From Membranihabitans maritimus (GTDB lineage Bacteria > Bacteroidota > Bacteroidia > Chitinophagales > Saprospiraceae): DNA of 64,000 bases. Position numbers and translations under genes: made by a program. Below are positions 8,428-16,952 of this stretch, piece after piece (position 1 is the first letter of the stretch; every line of letters starts with the position of its first letter). The notes beneath the pieces are model-generated. The model did not search any database, was not told the DNA's origin, and saw only the letters and a program-made list of their open reading frames with translations. Location: assembly GCF_021729145.1 (NCBI RefSeq), contig NZ_JAJSLW010000009.1:62001-126000 (forward strand). Direction: 5' to 3'.

Positions 8428-9279
8428 ATGTTAAACATTGCGATTCAGAAGAAAGGAAGAATGAGTGAAGATTCTATAAAGTTACTAAGGGACTGCGGGC
8501 TGCGTTTTAGTTCAAGTGGAAAGGGATTGATTTCTCCAAGTTCCGGTTTCCCGGCGAATATTTACTATTTGAGGGATGATGATATTCCTGAATATGTTCA
8601 GGATGGCATAGCAGACGTAGGTATAGTGGGATTAAATGTTGTCGAGGAAGGCCAAAATAATGTAGTGATTTCGCGGAATTTAGGGTTCTCAAAATGCCGT
8701 CTTTCGATAGCTATCCCGAGAGATATGAATTATGATGGTATCCAGGATCTGGCAGGTAAAGATATTGCCACTTCATATCCGGTAATTTTATCAAAGTACC
8801 TGAAAAAATATGGAATTGATTCTGGTATACATACGATTTCGGGATCTGTGGAAATTGCCCCCGGAATAGGTTTGGCCGAGGGTATATGTGACCTGGTAAG
8901 TACCGGTTCTACTTTATTGAGTAATGGGTTGAAAGAAGTGGAAGTGATTATGAAGTCTGAGGCGGTAATGATAAGTAATCCCACGTTGGACCTGGAAAAG
9001 CAAAGTTTATTGGAAAAGCTTTTGTTCAGGCTTAATGCCGTCCACCAGGCATCGACAAGTAAGTATATATTGCTAAACGCCCCGAATGATAAAATAGACG
9101 CTATTATTGATATTCTTCCGGGTATGAAAAGTCCTTCTATCCTTCCATTGGCAGAGGATGGTTGGTCCAGCATTCATTCCGTTGTATCGGAAGATGATTT
9201 TTGGGAAGTAATTGACCAGTTAAAGGAAAACGGTGCTGAAAGCTTATTGGTCGTACCGATCGAAAAAATGGTTTTGTAA
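8428..9279 (+). CDS. hisG: ATP phosphoribosyltransferase, long form
   Basis: First enzyme of histidine synthesis: joins ATP and PRPP to phosphoribosyl-ATP. The 283 residues fit the long HisG form, which has a C-terminal ACT-like regulatory domain (about 205-283) and needs no HisZ. The N-terminus LNIAIQKKGRMSEDS and the PRPP loop GICDLVSTGSTLL (about 152-164) are characteristic. It is first in an eight-gene operon and is probably feedback-inhibited by histidine through the C-terminal domain, in addition to transcriptional attenuation upstream. Confidence 0.97.
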   Translation: MLNIAIQKKGRMSEDSIKLLRDCGLRFSSSGKGLISPSSGFPANIYYLRDDDIPEYVQDGIADVGIVGLNVVEEGQNNVVISRNLGFSKCRLSIAIPRDMNYDGIQDLAGKDIATSYPVILSKYLKKYGIDSGIHTISGSVEIAPGIGLAEGICDLVSTGSTLLSNGLKEVEVIMKSEAVMISNPTLDLEKQSLLEKLLFRLNAVHQASTSKYILLNAPNDKIDAIIDILPGMKSPSILPLAEDGWSSIHSVVSEDDFWEVIDQLKENGAESLLVVPIEKMVL

Positions 9280-9308
9280 ATGTTCTTGACGACAAATCAA
9301 TTGGTAAA

Positions 9309-10592
9309 ATGAAGATATCAGGGTATTCGGGTACAGAGGATCTTGGAGCGTTGGTTAAACGGCCCCTCCATGAAGCGTTGGAATTAGAAGGTAAAGTGCA
9401 AAAAGTCCTGGATACTGTCCGGGAAAAAGGCGACGAGGCCTTGATCGATTTTACCCGGAAATTTGATGGTGTAGAACTGGATTCATTGAAATATTTGCAA
9501 TCCGAGGTTAAAGATTATACCAACAGGGTATCAGCAGAACTCAGAGAAGCACTTCAAAAAGCTTATAATAATATTTTTACTTTCCATCATTCACAAAAAT
9601 CTGATTCTCAAAAAATTGAAACTATGCCTGGAGTGTTTTGCTGGCGTGAGGATCGTGCGATAGAGAAAGTGGGATTATATATTCCCGGAGGTACAGCACC
9701 ACTGGTTTCAACAGTATTGATGCTTGGAGTTCCTGCCAGGGTTGCTGGTTGTGAAGAGGTAGTGTTGTGTACGCCTCCGGACAAGGGTGGAAAGATTAAT
9801 CCGGCTATTTTATACGCTGCTGAACTTTGTGGAATTAATAATATTTACAGCGTAGGGGGAGCGCAAGCCATTGCAGGGATGGCCTTTGGTACGGAATCCA
9901 TACCTAAGGTGGATAAAATTTTTGGCCCCGGTAATCAATATGTCACCTGCGCAAAGATGTTGGTCCAGCGATCAGGTATAGCTATTGATATGCCTGCGGG
10001 TCCTTCTGAAGTATTAGTTTGGTGTGACGATGGTGCGAATCCCTCGTTCGTTGCTTCCGATTTACTGGCTCAGGCAGAACACGGAGTTGATAGCCAGGTA
10101 ATGGTGGTATGTGAAAGCAGGCATTTTGCCACCCAAATCCAGGAAGCAGTGGAACTACAGTTGAGTTCTTTGCCGAGAAAGGAGATTGCCAGAGAAGTGT
10201 TGAAAAATAGCAGAATTATAATAGCTAATGCTGAGAATGCTATTGAGGTGATTAACGAATATGCTCCGGAACACCTGATTATCCAGCGCAAAAATTTGAG
10301 TCAGGGAATTAATGACATAGTAAATGTAGGATCTGTGTTTTTAGGTCCGTTTACACCTGAAAGTGCCGGTGACTATGCATCCGGTACCAACCATACCCTT
10401 CCGACAAATGGATATGCCAGGACTTATTCAGGTGTATCCCTGGATTCATTTGTAAAGAAAGTTACTTTTCAGGAAATATCCAGGTCCGGATTGGAGGGGT
10501 TGGAAAAGGTTATTTCACCGATGGCAGAAGCAGAGGAGTTAGAAGCTCATAAAAGAGCTGTATTGATCAGATTAGGGAAGGTTTTTGAATAA
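9309..10592 (+). CDS. hisD: Histidinol dehydrogenase
   Basis: Catalyses the last two steps, oxidising histidinol to histidine with NAD and zinc. 427 residues, normal length. Seen motifs: GLYIPGGTAPLVSTVLMLGVPA, read in two parts around residues 118-140, GGAQAIAGMAFGTESIP, KIFGPGNQYVTCAK (about 203-216) and the catalytic region YAPEHLII (about 315-323). It starts at ATG 9309, 29 bases after hisG, and is cotranscribed with it. Confidence 0.97.
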   Translation: MKISGYSGTEDLGALVKRPLHEALELEGKVQKVLDTVREKGDEALIDFTRKFDGVELDSLKYLQSEVKDYTNRVSAELREALQKAYNNIFTFHHSQKSDSQKIETMPGVFCWREDRAIEKVGLYIPGGTAPLVSTVLMLGVPARVAGCEEVVLCTPPDKGGKINPAILYAAELCGINNIYSVGGAQAIAGMAFGTESIPKVDKIFGPGNQYVTCAKMLVQRSGIAIDMPAGPSEVLVWCDDGANPSFVASDLLAQAEHGVDSQVMVVCESRHFATQIQEAVELQLSSLPRKEIAREVLKNSRIIIANAENAIEVINEYAPEHLIIQRKNLSQGINDIVNVGSVFLGPFTPESAGDYASGTNHTLPTNGYARTYSGVSLDSFVKKVTFQEISRSGLEGLEKVISPMAEAEELEAHKRAVLIRLGKVFE

Positions 10593-10619
10593 GGGATTAA
10601 CTATTAGATTTTACGTATT

Positions 10620-11666
10620 ATGGAAAATAAATATATATCGTTGGTAAGAGATAATATCAAAAATCTCAAACCTTATTCTTCTGCCCGTCATGAATTTTCA
10701 GGACATGCGGATATTTTTTTAGATGCAAATGAAAATCCAAACGATCACCATATTTATAATCGCTATCCTGATCCCTTGCAAACCAGGTTGAAAAGGAAAA
10801 TAAGTGCGGTAAAAGGTGTAAAAGAGGAATCTATATTTTTGGGGAATGGCAGTGATGAAGCCATAGATATTCTTTTTCGCATATTTTGTGAACCGGGAAA
10901 AGATAGTGTGATTTCTATTGAGCCAAGTTATGGTATGTACAGGGTCGCGGCGGATATTAACAATGTGAAAATAAAAAATGTATCCTTAACACCGGATTTT
11001 GAGTTGGATGTAGATGCGATTTTAGCTGTTGAGGAGAAAAGTGACAAAATTTTGTGGTTGTGTAGCCCCAATAATCCTTCCGGCAATACCTTAAATCCTC
11101 AAATGATTCTGGAACTATTAGACAAGTTTCCAGGTATGATAGTGGTTGATGAGGCTTACATTGATTTTTCGAATGAAGTTTCAATGAAAAGTTTTGTTCC
11201 AGAGCGCCAAAATCTTATCATATTACAGACTTTTAGTAAAGCATGGGGACTTGCCGGTTTGAGAATCGGAATGGCCTTTGCACAGCAATGGATTATAGAA
11301 ATTATGAATGCGGTAAAACCGCCTTATAATATCAATTCGTATTCACAAGATTTTGTCCTGAATCAATTGAGGAAGATTGATGACGTTAGAAAAGAAATTA
11401 GTAAGATTAAACAAGAAAGGGGTAGAGTAATCGAAAGGTTGGAGGAATTGGATATTGTAGAAAAAATATACCCATCAGAAGCTAATTTTTTACTTATTAA
11501 ATGTAAGGATGCGAGGAATGTATTCAAATCTTTGCAGGAAAAGGGTGTTATCGTCAGAGATCGCAGTAATGTTCCTTTATGTGAAGGTTGTTTGCGAGTG
11601 ACAATTGGAACTGAAAGGGAAAACGAAGTATTTTTAAAAGAAATGAAAATTCTCGATAAGCAATAA
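10620..11666 (+). CDS. hisC: Histidinol-phosphate aminotransferase
   Basis: PLP-dependent transamination of imidazole acetol phosphate to histidinol phosphate. 348 residues. The N-terminal DANENPND, FLGNGSDEAIDILF, CSPNNPSGN and VVDEAYIDF motifs are present, and the PLP lysine lies in TFSKAWGLAGLRIG at about residue 207. Third gene of the operon, 27 bases after hisD. Length and motifs are normal for the small Bacteroidota HisC. Confidence 0.97.
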   Translation: MENKYISLVRDNIKNLKPYSSARHEFSGHADIFLDANENPNDHHIYNRYPDPLQTRLKRKISAVKGVKEESIFLGNGSDEAIDILFRIFCEPGKDSVISIEPSYGMYRVAADINNVKIKNVSLTPDFELDVDAILAVEEKSDKILWLCSPNNPSGNTLNPQMILELLDKFPGMIVVDEAYIDFSNEVSMKSFVPERQNLIILQTFSKAWGLAGLRIGMAFAQQWIIEIMNAVKPPYNINSYSQDFVLNQLRKIDDVRKEISKIKQERGRVIERLEELDIVEKIYPSEANFLLIKCKDARNVFKSLQEKGVIVRDRSNVPLCEGCLRVTIGTERENEVFLKEMKILDKQ

Positions 11667-11692
11667 TTTAGTCGAGGGTTGAATATACAGAT

Positions 11693-12832
11693 ATGAATAA
11701 GAAGAAATTATTGTTTATTGACAGGGATGGCGTATTATTAACAGAGCCACCTGAGGATTATCAGGTTGATTCCTTTGAGAAGTTTGAAATTGTTCCCGGG
11801 TGCATATCTGCTCTAGTGGATATTGTGGCTACAAAGAACTATGAACTTGTAATGGTTACCAACCAGGATGGGTTGGGGACTGATTCTTTCCCGGAGTCCA
11901 CATTTTGGGGGCCTCAAAACTTATTGGTTACTACTTTGAAAAATGAGGGAATCAATTTCAGGGAAGTACATATTGATCGCAGCTTTGCCTCTGAGAATAA
12001 AGATACCCGTAAGCCTGGGATAGGTATGCTGAAGCATTTTTTAAATGGGGATTATGACCTGGAAAACTCCTTTGTTATAGGGGATCGCTATACAGATATT
12101 CTTTTGGCCAAAAATCTGGGAGCAAAAGGGATCTTATTGGGAAAATCAGCCGATGAAAGTGAAGATGGGAGCCTGGAAGATCATGAGATTATACACACAC
12201 TTTTGTTAAAAGCTCAGAGCTGGAAAGAAATCAGGGATTACCTGGTGGCTATTCCGAGAAAAGTGAAACATCAGCGAAATACCAATGAAACAAGGATTCA
12301 AATCGAACTAAACCTTGATGGAAGGGGAAGTGCGACCATACATACAGGTATCCGATTTTTTGACCATATGCTGGATCAAATTGCCAGGCACGGGGGAATT
12401 GATTTGAAAATACAGGTAGACGGAGATTTGGATATTGATGAGCATCATACTATCGAAGATACAGGGCTTGCCCTGGGAGAAGCTTTTACAAAAGCTATAG
12501 GAAGTAAGGTAGGTATGGCCAGGTATGGTTTTGCCTTACCAATGGATGATTGTAAAGCCCAGGTATTAATTGATTTTGGGGGCCGCCCCTGGTTTATATG
12601 GGAGGCGGAATTCCAAAGAGAAATGGTTGGAAAAATGCCGACTGAAATGTTTTCTCACTTCTTCAAATCGTTTTCTGACACGGCCGGGGTTAACTTGCAG
12701 GTTTTTGCAGAAGGAGAAAACGAACACCATAAGATAGAGGCAATTTTCAAATCCTTTGCCAGGGCTTTGAAATCTGCAGTGAAAAGAGATGTAAATGATT
12801 TGACTTTAGCCAGTACCAAAGGAAGTTTATGA
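11693..12832 (+). CDS. hisB: Bifunctional histidinol-phosphatase / imidazoleglycerol-phosphate dehydratase
   Basis: A two-domain enzyme of 379 residues. The N-terminal HAD phosphatase has the nucleophile motif FIDRDG (Asp10, Asp12) and GDRYTD. The C-terminal dehydratase starts near residue 195 (NTNETRIQIELNLDGRG) and has the metal-binding FFDHMLDQIARHG and DEHHTIEDTG motifs. The fused form is shared by Enterobacteria and Bacteroidota. Its stop overlaps the start of hisH by four bases (12829-12832), implying coupled translation. Confidence 0.97.
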   Translation: MNKKKLLFIDRDGVLLTEPPEDYQVDSFEKFEIVPGCISALVDIVATKNYELVMVTNQDGLGTDSFPESTFWGPQNLLVTTLKNEGINFREVHIDRSFASENKDTRKPGIGMLKHFLNGDYDLENSFVIGDRYTDILLAKNLGAKGILLGKSADESEDGSLEDHEIIHTLLLKAQSWKEIRDYLVAIPRKVKHQRNTNETRIQIELNLDGRGSATIHTGIRFFDHMLDQIARHGGIDLKIQVDGDLDIDEHHTIEDTGLALGEAFTKAIGSKVGMARYGFALPMDDCKAQVLIDFGGRPWFIWEAEFQREMVGKMPTEMFSHFFKSFSDTAGVNLQVFAEGENEHHKIEAIFKSFARALKSAVKRDVNDLTLASTKGSL

Positions 12833-13419
12833 AAAAAATTACTGTAATTGATTATAATGCGGGGAATATCAGGTCTGTACTTTTTGCTCTGGAGAGGCTG
12901 GGGGTAGAACCAGAACTGACTAATGACCCGGACAAGATAAGTAATGCTGAAAAATTGATTTTTCCGGGTGTTGGAGAAGCGGGTACTACCATGGACTATT
13001 TAAGGAAAACTCATATATCGGATGCCATCTCGGAATTTGAAAATCCATTTTTGGGAATTTGTCTGGGGCTTCAACTTATGTGTCGGCATTCGGAAGAAGG
13101 AGATGTCGGGTGTTTGGGTATATTCGATATAGATGTTAAAAGGTTTCCCGAAGAAAATGGGCTGAAAGTTCCCCATATGGGATGGAATACAGTGATTTGT
13201 TCGGAACATCCACTATTAAAAGGATTAGAGGATTTACCATATTTTTATTTTGTGCACAGTTACTATGCTGAAATTTCCGATTCTACCATTGGAACAACAG
13301 ATTATGGTCTCCCATTTACTTCTGTTTTGAGTAATGATAATTTTATGGCTACTCAGTTCCACCCCGAAAAATCCGGAGAGCAAGGTGAAATTATTTTGAA
13401 TAACTTTATAAATTTATAA
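12829..13419 (+). CDS. hisH: Imidazole glycerol phosphate synthase, glutaminase subunit
   Basis: Supplies ammonia from glutamine to HisF. Class I amidotransferase of 196 residues: nucleophile elbow GICLGLQL with Cys near residue 78, and the His/Glu pair in FHPEKSG near residues 179-181. The start LKKITVIDYNAGNIRSV-type pattern (here KKITVIDYNAGNIRSV) is standard. ATG overlaps the hisB stop; hisA follows three bases later. Confidence 0.97.
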   Translation: MKKITVIDYNAGNIRSVLFALERLGVEPELTNDPDKISNAEKLIFPGVGEAGTTMDYLRKTHISDAISEFENPFLGICLGLQLMCRHSEEGDVGCLGIFDIDVKRFPEENGLKVPHMGWNTVICSEHPLLKGLEDLPYFYFVHSYYAEISDSTIGTTDYGLPFTSVLSNDNFMATQFHPEKSGEQGEIILNNFINL

Positions 13420-13422
13420 GAA

Positions 13423-14148
13423 TTGAGAATTATTCCTGCCATAGATCTTATTGACGGCAAATGTGTACGCTTGCAAAAAGGTGATTACAATAAAAAAACG
13501 ATTTATAATGAGAATCCTGTTGAGGTGGCGAAGTCTTTTGAAGCGGCAGGTATTGAATATCTTCACCTCGTAGACCTGGACGGAGCAAAAGCGGGCGAAA
13601 TCATAAATTATTCCATACTCGAAGATATAGTATCACAGACAAGTTTGAAGGTGGATTTCGGTGGTGGTGTAAGAAGCCGGGAAGATGTAGCCAGGATTTT
13701 GGAGAGTGGGGGGAGACAAGCTGTCATTGGGAGTATGGCTTTTAAAAAACCCGATATATATTTTGAGATCTTGAATGAATTTGGCGGTGAAAAAATCGTT
13801 TTGGGAGCGGATGCGAGGTATGGAAAAATTGCATTGACCGGATGGTTGGAAGAGACGGATATTGACGTGGTAGATGCCATCAGGATGTATTCGGAAAAGG
13901 GAACGATTTATGTATTGTCTACCGATATAGAAAAGGACGGTATGCTGGAAGGACCTGCAACAGAACTGTACCAACGGATTATCCATCAAGAACCCCGGGT
14001 CCGATTAATTGCCAGTGGTGGAGTCTCCGGCATAGGGGATTTGCCACCGCTTAGAGATATGGGATGTGAAGGTGTGATAATTGGTAAAGCTATTTACGAG
14101 GGAAAGATAGCACTGGAGGAATTGCAAAGTTGGATATCTTATGAATAG
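13423..14148 (+). CDS. hisA: ProFAR isomerase
   Basis: 1-(5-phosphoribosyl)-5-[(5-phosphoribosylamino)methylideneamino]imidazole-4-carboxamide isomerase, a (beta/alpha)8 barrel of 241 residues. The catalytic Asp8 lies in IIPAIDLIDGKCVRL and the second Asp near 129 (LGADARYG). Phosphate-binding glycines are in DFGGGVRS and IASGGVSG. The only start that keeps the conserved N-terminus is TTG at 13423, three bases after the hisH stop, so translation is probably coupled to hisH. Confidence 0.96.
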   Translation: MRIIPAIDLIDGKCVRLQKGDYNKKTIYNENPVEVAKSFEAAGIEYLHLVDLDGAKAGEIINYSILEDIVSQTSLKVDFGGGVRSREDVARILESGGRQAVIGSMAFKKPDIYFEILNEFGGEKIVLGADARYGKIALTGWLEETDIDVVDAIRMYSEKGTIYVLSTDIEKDGMLEGPATELYQRIIHQEPRVRLIASGGVSGIGDLPPLRDMGCEGVIIGKAIYEGKIALEELQSWISYE

Positions 14149-14208
14149 CTATAAGATTTATTTATAAATTTAGTTTCCCCGTAATGTGTACATTGAATAT
14201 TAAATAAT

Positions 14209-14961
14209 ATGGTAGCAAAAAGAATAATACCTTGTCTGGATGTAAAAGACGGAAGGACGGTAAAGGGAGTAAATTTCAAATCTTTACGAGATGCTGGGGA
14301 TCCTGTTGAATTAGGAAAACAGTACAGTGAGCAAGGTGCCGATGAATTAGTATTTTTAGATATTTCAGCCACGCAGGAAAAGCGCAAAACGATCGCAGAG
14401 TTAGCCCGGAAAGTAGCTAAGGAAATTAATATTCCCTTTACCATTGGTGGGGGAATCGGGGCTGTGGATGATATTTCTGTTGCCCTTGAAAATGGTGCCG
14501 ATAAGGTAGGAATTAATTCAGCAGCTGTAAGAAATCCTGATTTATTGGACAAGGCCGCCAAAGCTTTTGGGTCGCAATGTATTGTATTAGCCGTAGATGC
14601 CAAAAATATTGATGGGGAATGGATAGTTCATACTGCCGGGGGGACTATGCCTACGCAGAAAGAATTATATTCCTGGGTAAGAGAAGCTGAGAACAGGGGG
14701 GTGGGAGAAATTCTATTTACTTCTATGGATCACGATGGGACTAAAAAAGGATTTGCTATAGAAGCATTATTGGAGATGAACCAACAAGTAAGAATTCCTC
14801 TTATAGCCTCCGGAGGTGCGGGTGCCAAAATTCATTTTAAAGAATTGTTTGATGCCAATGCAGCTGATGCGGCTTTGGCTGCTTCGATTTTCCATTTTGG
14901 TGAAATCCCGGTCCCTGAATTAAAAGAGTATTTGAAAACAAATAATGTAATCGTTAGATAA
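14209..14961 (+). CDS. hisF: Imidazole glycerol phosphate synthase, cyclase subunit
   Basis: Barrel enzyme of 250 residues that uses ammonia from HisH to close the imidazole ring. Catalytic Asp11 in [12 protein letters not shown] and Asp near 130 in VLAVDAK; phosphate loops IGGGIGAV and IASGGAGA are present. It is separated from hisA by 60 bases, the widest gap in the operon, with no visible promoter or terminator inside it. Confidence 0.97.
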   Translation: MVAKRIIPCLDVKDGRTVKGVNFKSLRDAGDPVELGKQYSEQGADELVFLDISATQEKRKTIAELARKVAKEINIPFTIGGGIGAVDDISVALENGADKVGINSAAVRNPDLLDKAAKAFGSQCIVLAVDAKNIDGEWIVHTAGGTMPTQKELYSWVREAENRGVGEILFTSMDHDGTKKGFAIEALLEMNQQVRIPLIASGGAGAKIHFKELFDANAADAALAASIFHFGEIPVPELKEYLKTNNVIVR

Positions 14962-14963
14962 TT

Positions 14964-15584
14964 ATGCAGGAAATAACTAAAACAAATATAGAGAAAATCG
15001 ATTTTGCTAAGATGGACGGACTCGTTCCTGCCATAGTTCAACACGCCGAAACGAAAGATGTACTTATGTTGGGTTACATGAATAGATCCTCCGTAGATAA
15101 AACACTGGAGGGTAATTTAGTTACGTTTTTTAGTAGGTCGAGAAATGAATTATGGACAAAGGGGGAGACATCGGGTAATTATTTGAAGTTCCAGTCTATG
15201 TACCTTGATTGTGACCATGATTCATTGCTCATCAAGGTCAGACCCACTGGTCCGGTTTGTCACACTGGTACTGCAAATTGTTTCGATTTGCCGGAAGGTG
15301 GTTCATTTAACCTTGGTAAATTGGAAGCCATTGTCGTCGATAGAAAAAACAACCCGAAAGAAGGGAGCTACACCAACAAGCTTTTGGATAGGGGAATCAA
15401 TAAAATAGCCCAGAAGGTGGGAGAGGAAGCCGTTGAATTGGTGATAGAAGCCAAAGATGATAACCGGGAATTATTTAAGGGCGAGGCTGCAGATCTTCTT
15501 TATCACTTCTCCGTATTGCTGGCAAAAAAAGGAATTCCACTGAGCGAAATCTACCAGGTTTTAGAGGAACGCCACAAAAAGTGA
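14964..15584 (+). CDS. hisIE: Bifunctional phosphoribosyl-AMP cyclohydrolase / phosphoribosyl-ATP pyrophosphatase
   Basis: Fusion of 206 residues. The HisI half (to about 108) has LMLGYMNRSS, SGNYLKFQSM and the zinc ligands in LDCDHDSLLI and CHTGTANCF. The HisE half (from about 110) has GEEAVELVIEAKD and GEAADLLYHF, a MazG-like helical pyrophosphatase. Starts two bases after hisF and ends the operon. Confidence 0.97.
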   Translation: MQEITKTNIEKIDFAKMDGLVPAIVQHAETKDVLMLGYMNRSSVDKTLEGNLVTFFSRSRNELWTKGETSGNYLKFQSMYLDCDHDSLLIKVRPTGPVCHTGTANCFDLPEGGSFNLGKLEAIVVDRKNNPKEGSYTNKLLDRGINKIAQKVGEEAVELVIEAKDDNRELFKGEAADLLYHFSVLLAKKGIPLSEIYQVLEERHKK

Positions 15585-15652
15585 TTGGGTGGGGGGAAAC
15601 TGAAGATGCCAATTTTAGTTTTGAATACAAATGAAGTAAGATTAAATTTTAG

Positions 15653-15715
15653 CACAAAGTACACGAAGTTTACAAAGGTGTCTTTGCTGCTGAAACTTCC
15701 TTAGTTCTTTGGGTG
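15653..15715. repeat. Nested inverted repeat, first of three after the his operon
   Basis: Three nested arm pairs share one centre: CAAAG (15673-15677) / CTTTG (15682-15686) with loop GTGT; GAAGTTT (15665-15671) / AAACTTC (15693-15699); and an imperfect outer pair CACAAAG (15653-15659) / CTTTGGGTG (15707-15715). The symmetry suggests an intergenic repeat element able to fold in DNA or RNA. No open frame lies inside. Confidence 0.45.
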
Positions 15716-15866
15716 CAGAGGAAAGGAACTTCTAGAAGAGTATTGTATTACTCTGTGAATAGCTCTGTATTATATATTGATATGATCCTTTTTAAATAAG
15801 TATAAATTTACCCGGATTTGTGTATAGCGCTGTTGTGATGTTAGTTTAACATGAGCTCGACGAATA

Positions 15867-15919
15867 ATCGTTTCTGGCATTAATTTTGCGAAAAGGGCAA
15901 AATTAATGCCAGAAACGAT
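15867..15919. repeat. 23-bp perfect inverted repeat
   Basis: Arms 15867-15889 and 15897-15919 are perfect reverse complements with a seven-base loop GAAAAGG. The right arm is followed by GTTTTTACTTGTTTT on the plus strand, so it could terminate the his transcript, 283 bases past hisIE. The stem is far longer than other terminators here, so a REP-like or transposon-derived element is equally likely. Confidence 0.7.
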
Positions 15920-15936
15920 GTTTTTACTTGTTTTCC

Positions 15937-15958
15937 ACCCTGGGTTGGCACCCAGGGT
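15937..15958. repeat. 9-bp hairpin ACCCTGGGT/ACCCAGGGT
   Basis: ACCCTGGGT (15937-15945) and ACCCAGGGT (15950-15958) form a GC-rich stem with loop TGGC, followed by a smaller GCTC/GAGC hairpin (around 15970-15983). With the longer hairpin just upstream it looks like a compound intergenic repeat. Nothing else in the 15585-16008 gap resembles a gene. Confidence 0.5.
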
Positions 15959-16008
15959 TAGGTATATTTCGCTCCTTCAGAGCTCTTATTTTCTCTGTCG
16001 AACTCACG

Positions 16009-16899
16009 TTAGTTTAAGACAAAATCAAGCCTTTTTTTCATTATACGAACTTTTTTCTGCGGATCACCGGGGCCAAGGGTCTCAATGGGGATATATCCTG
16101 TGTAGCAATTTTCGCGTATTATATCAATTACTTTTTTGATATCGGTATTGACCTCTTTCCCATTTTCGTACATTTTTTCCTTGAGTTGCCAATTTACGGC
16201 GTACGGTATTGATCGTGTAATTTGGTCGTAGGGATCTCCTTGTCTGTAACTACCAATATCTAATACAATACCAAACCAGTCAGAATCGATTATTCTGCAA
16301 ATTTCAATGATTCGATCGGCATTCTTGATAAATCCGTTGTGGTTCTGCATTCCAATAATAATACCTTTTTCTTTCCCAATGTTGACACATTCTTTAATGT
16401 CCGGTATCATCCATTTCATTATTTCCTTATTAGAATATTCCGGAGGCACCTCATGCCCGGCAAATATTCGTAGAACAGGGGCTCCCAATTTGGCTGCTAC
16501 ATCGGTCCATTTGTTAACCAATTCTATATTTTCTTTCCGTTTTCTCGAATCCGGTATTGTGAAATCTGTCCGTATTCCCGTTCCACTTATTTCAACGCCT
16601 CTTTTAAATGCATGATTTTTTACCGCATAAATGTATTCATCCGAAGGTATGTCGGGATAACCCGGGAAATAATAACCCGTAATGTCTACAGCATCAAATT
16701 TTTGCTCTGCACAATAGTCAATTAAATCAAAAAGATCCATTTCCCCTTCAGAAAGTGGTGTATGGAAAGAATATGCATTGAGGCTTGACTTTAGTTGGTA
16801 ACAATTTGAGTTTAAAGGTTGGGCCAGGGTGGAAAATCGAAAAACCGGATAGGATACAATAAGTATGGAAAGAAATAAATGGATCTTAGTCTTTTTCAT
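16009..16899 (-). CDS. Exported sugar-phosphate isomerase/epimerase-like TIM barrel
   Basis: 296 residues. A signal peptide covers about residues 6-27 (ending TLAQP), so the enzyme should be periplasmic. The body is a xylose-isomerase-like barrel: FDAVDITGYYFPGYP, APVLRIFAGH, IGMQNHNGF, WFGIVLDIGSYRQG and the C-terminal GYIPIETLGPGDP place the expected metal ligands (Glu/Asp/His/Glu) in order. Related proteins act on sugars or inositols; the substrate here is unknown. Faces the his operon tail to tail. Confidence 0.8.
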   Translation of the reverse strand: MKKTKIHLFLSILIVSYPVFRFSTLAQPLNSNCYQLKSSLNAYSFHTPLSEGEMDLFDLIDYCAEQKFDAVDITGYYFPGYPDIPSDEYIYAVKNHAFKRGVEISGTGIRTDFTIPDSRKRKENIELVNKWTDVAAKLGAPVLRIFAGHEVPPEYSNKEIMKWMIPDIKECVNIGKEKGIIIGMQNHNGFIKNADRIIEICRIIDSDWFGIVLDIGSYRQGDPYDQITRSIPYAVNWQLKEKMYENGKEVNTDIKKVIDIIRENCYTGYIPIETLGPGDPQKKVRIMKKRLDFVLN

Positions 16900-16952
16900 G
16901 GTATTAATATTGGCAATCTATAAAAATACCTAAATAAATACAGATGAATTCA

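Noticed and set aside
15906-16139. Plus-strand frame of 77 codons across the inverted repeats
   Set aside because: It spans hairpins and the antisense end of the isomerase-like gene; no family likeness.
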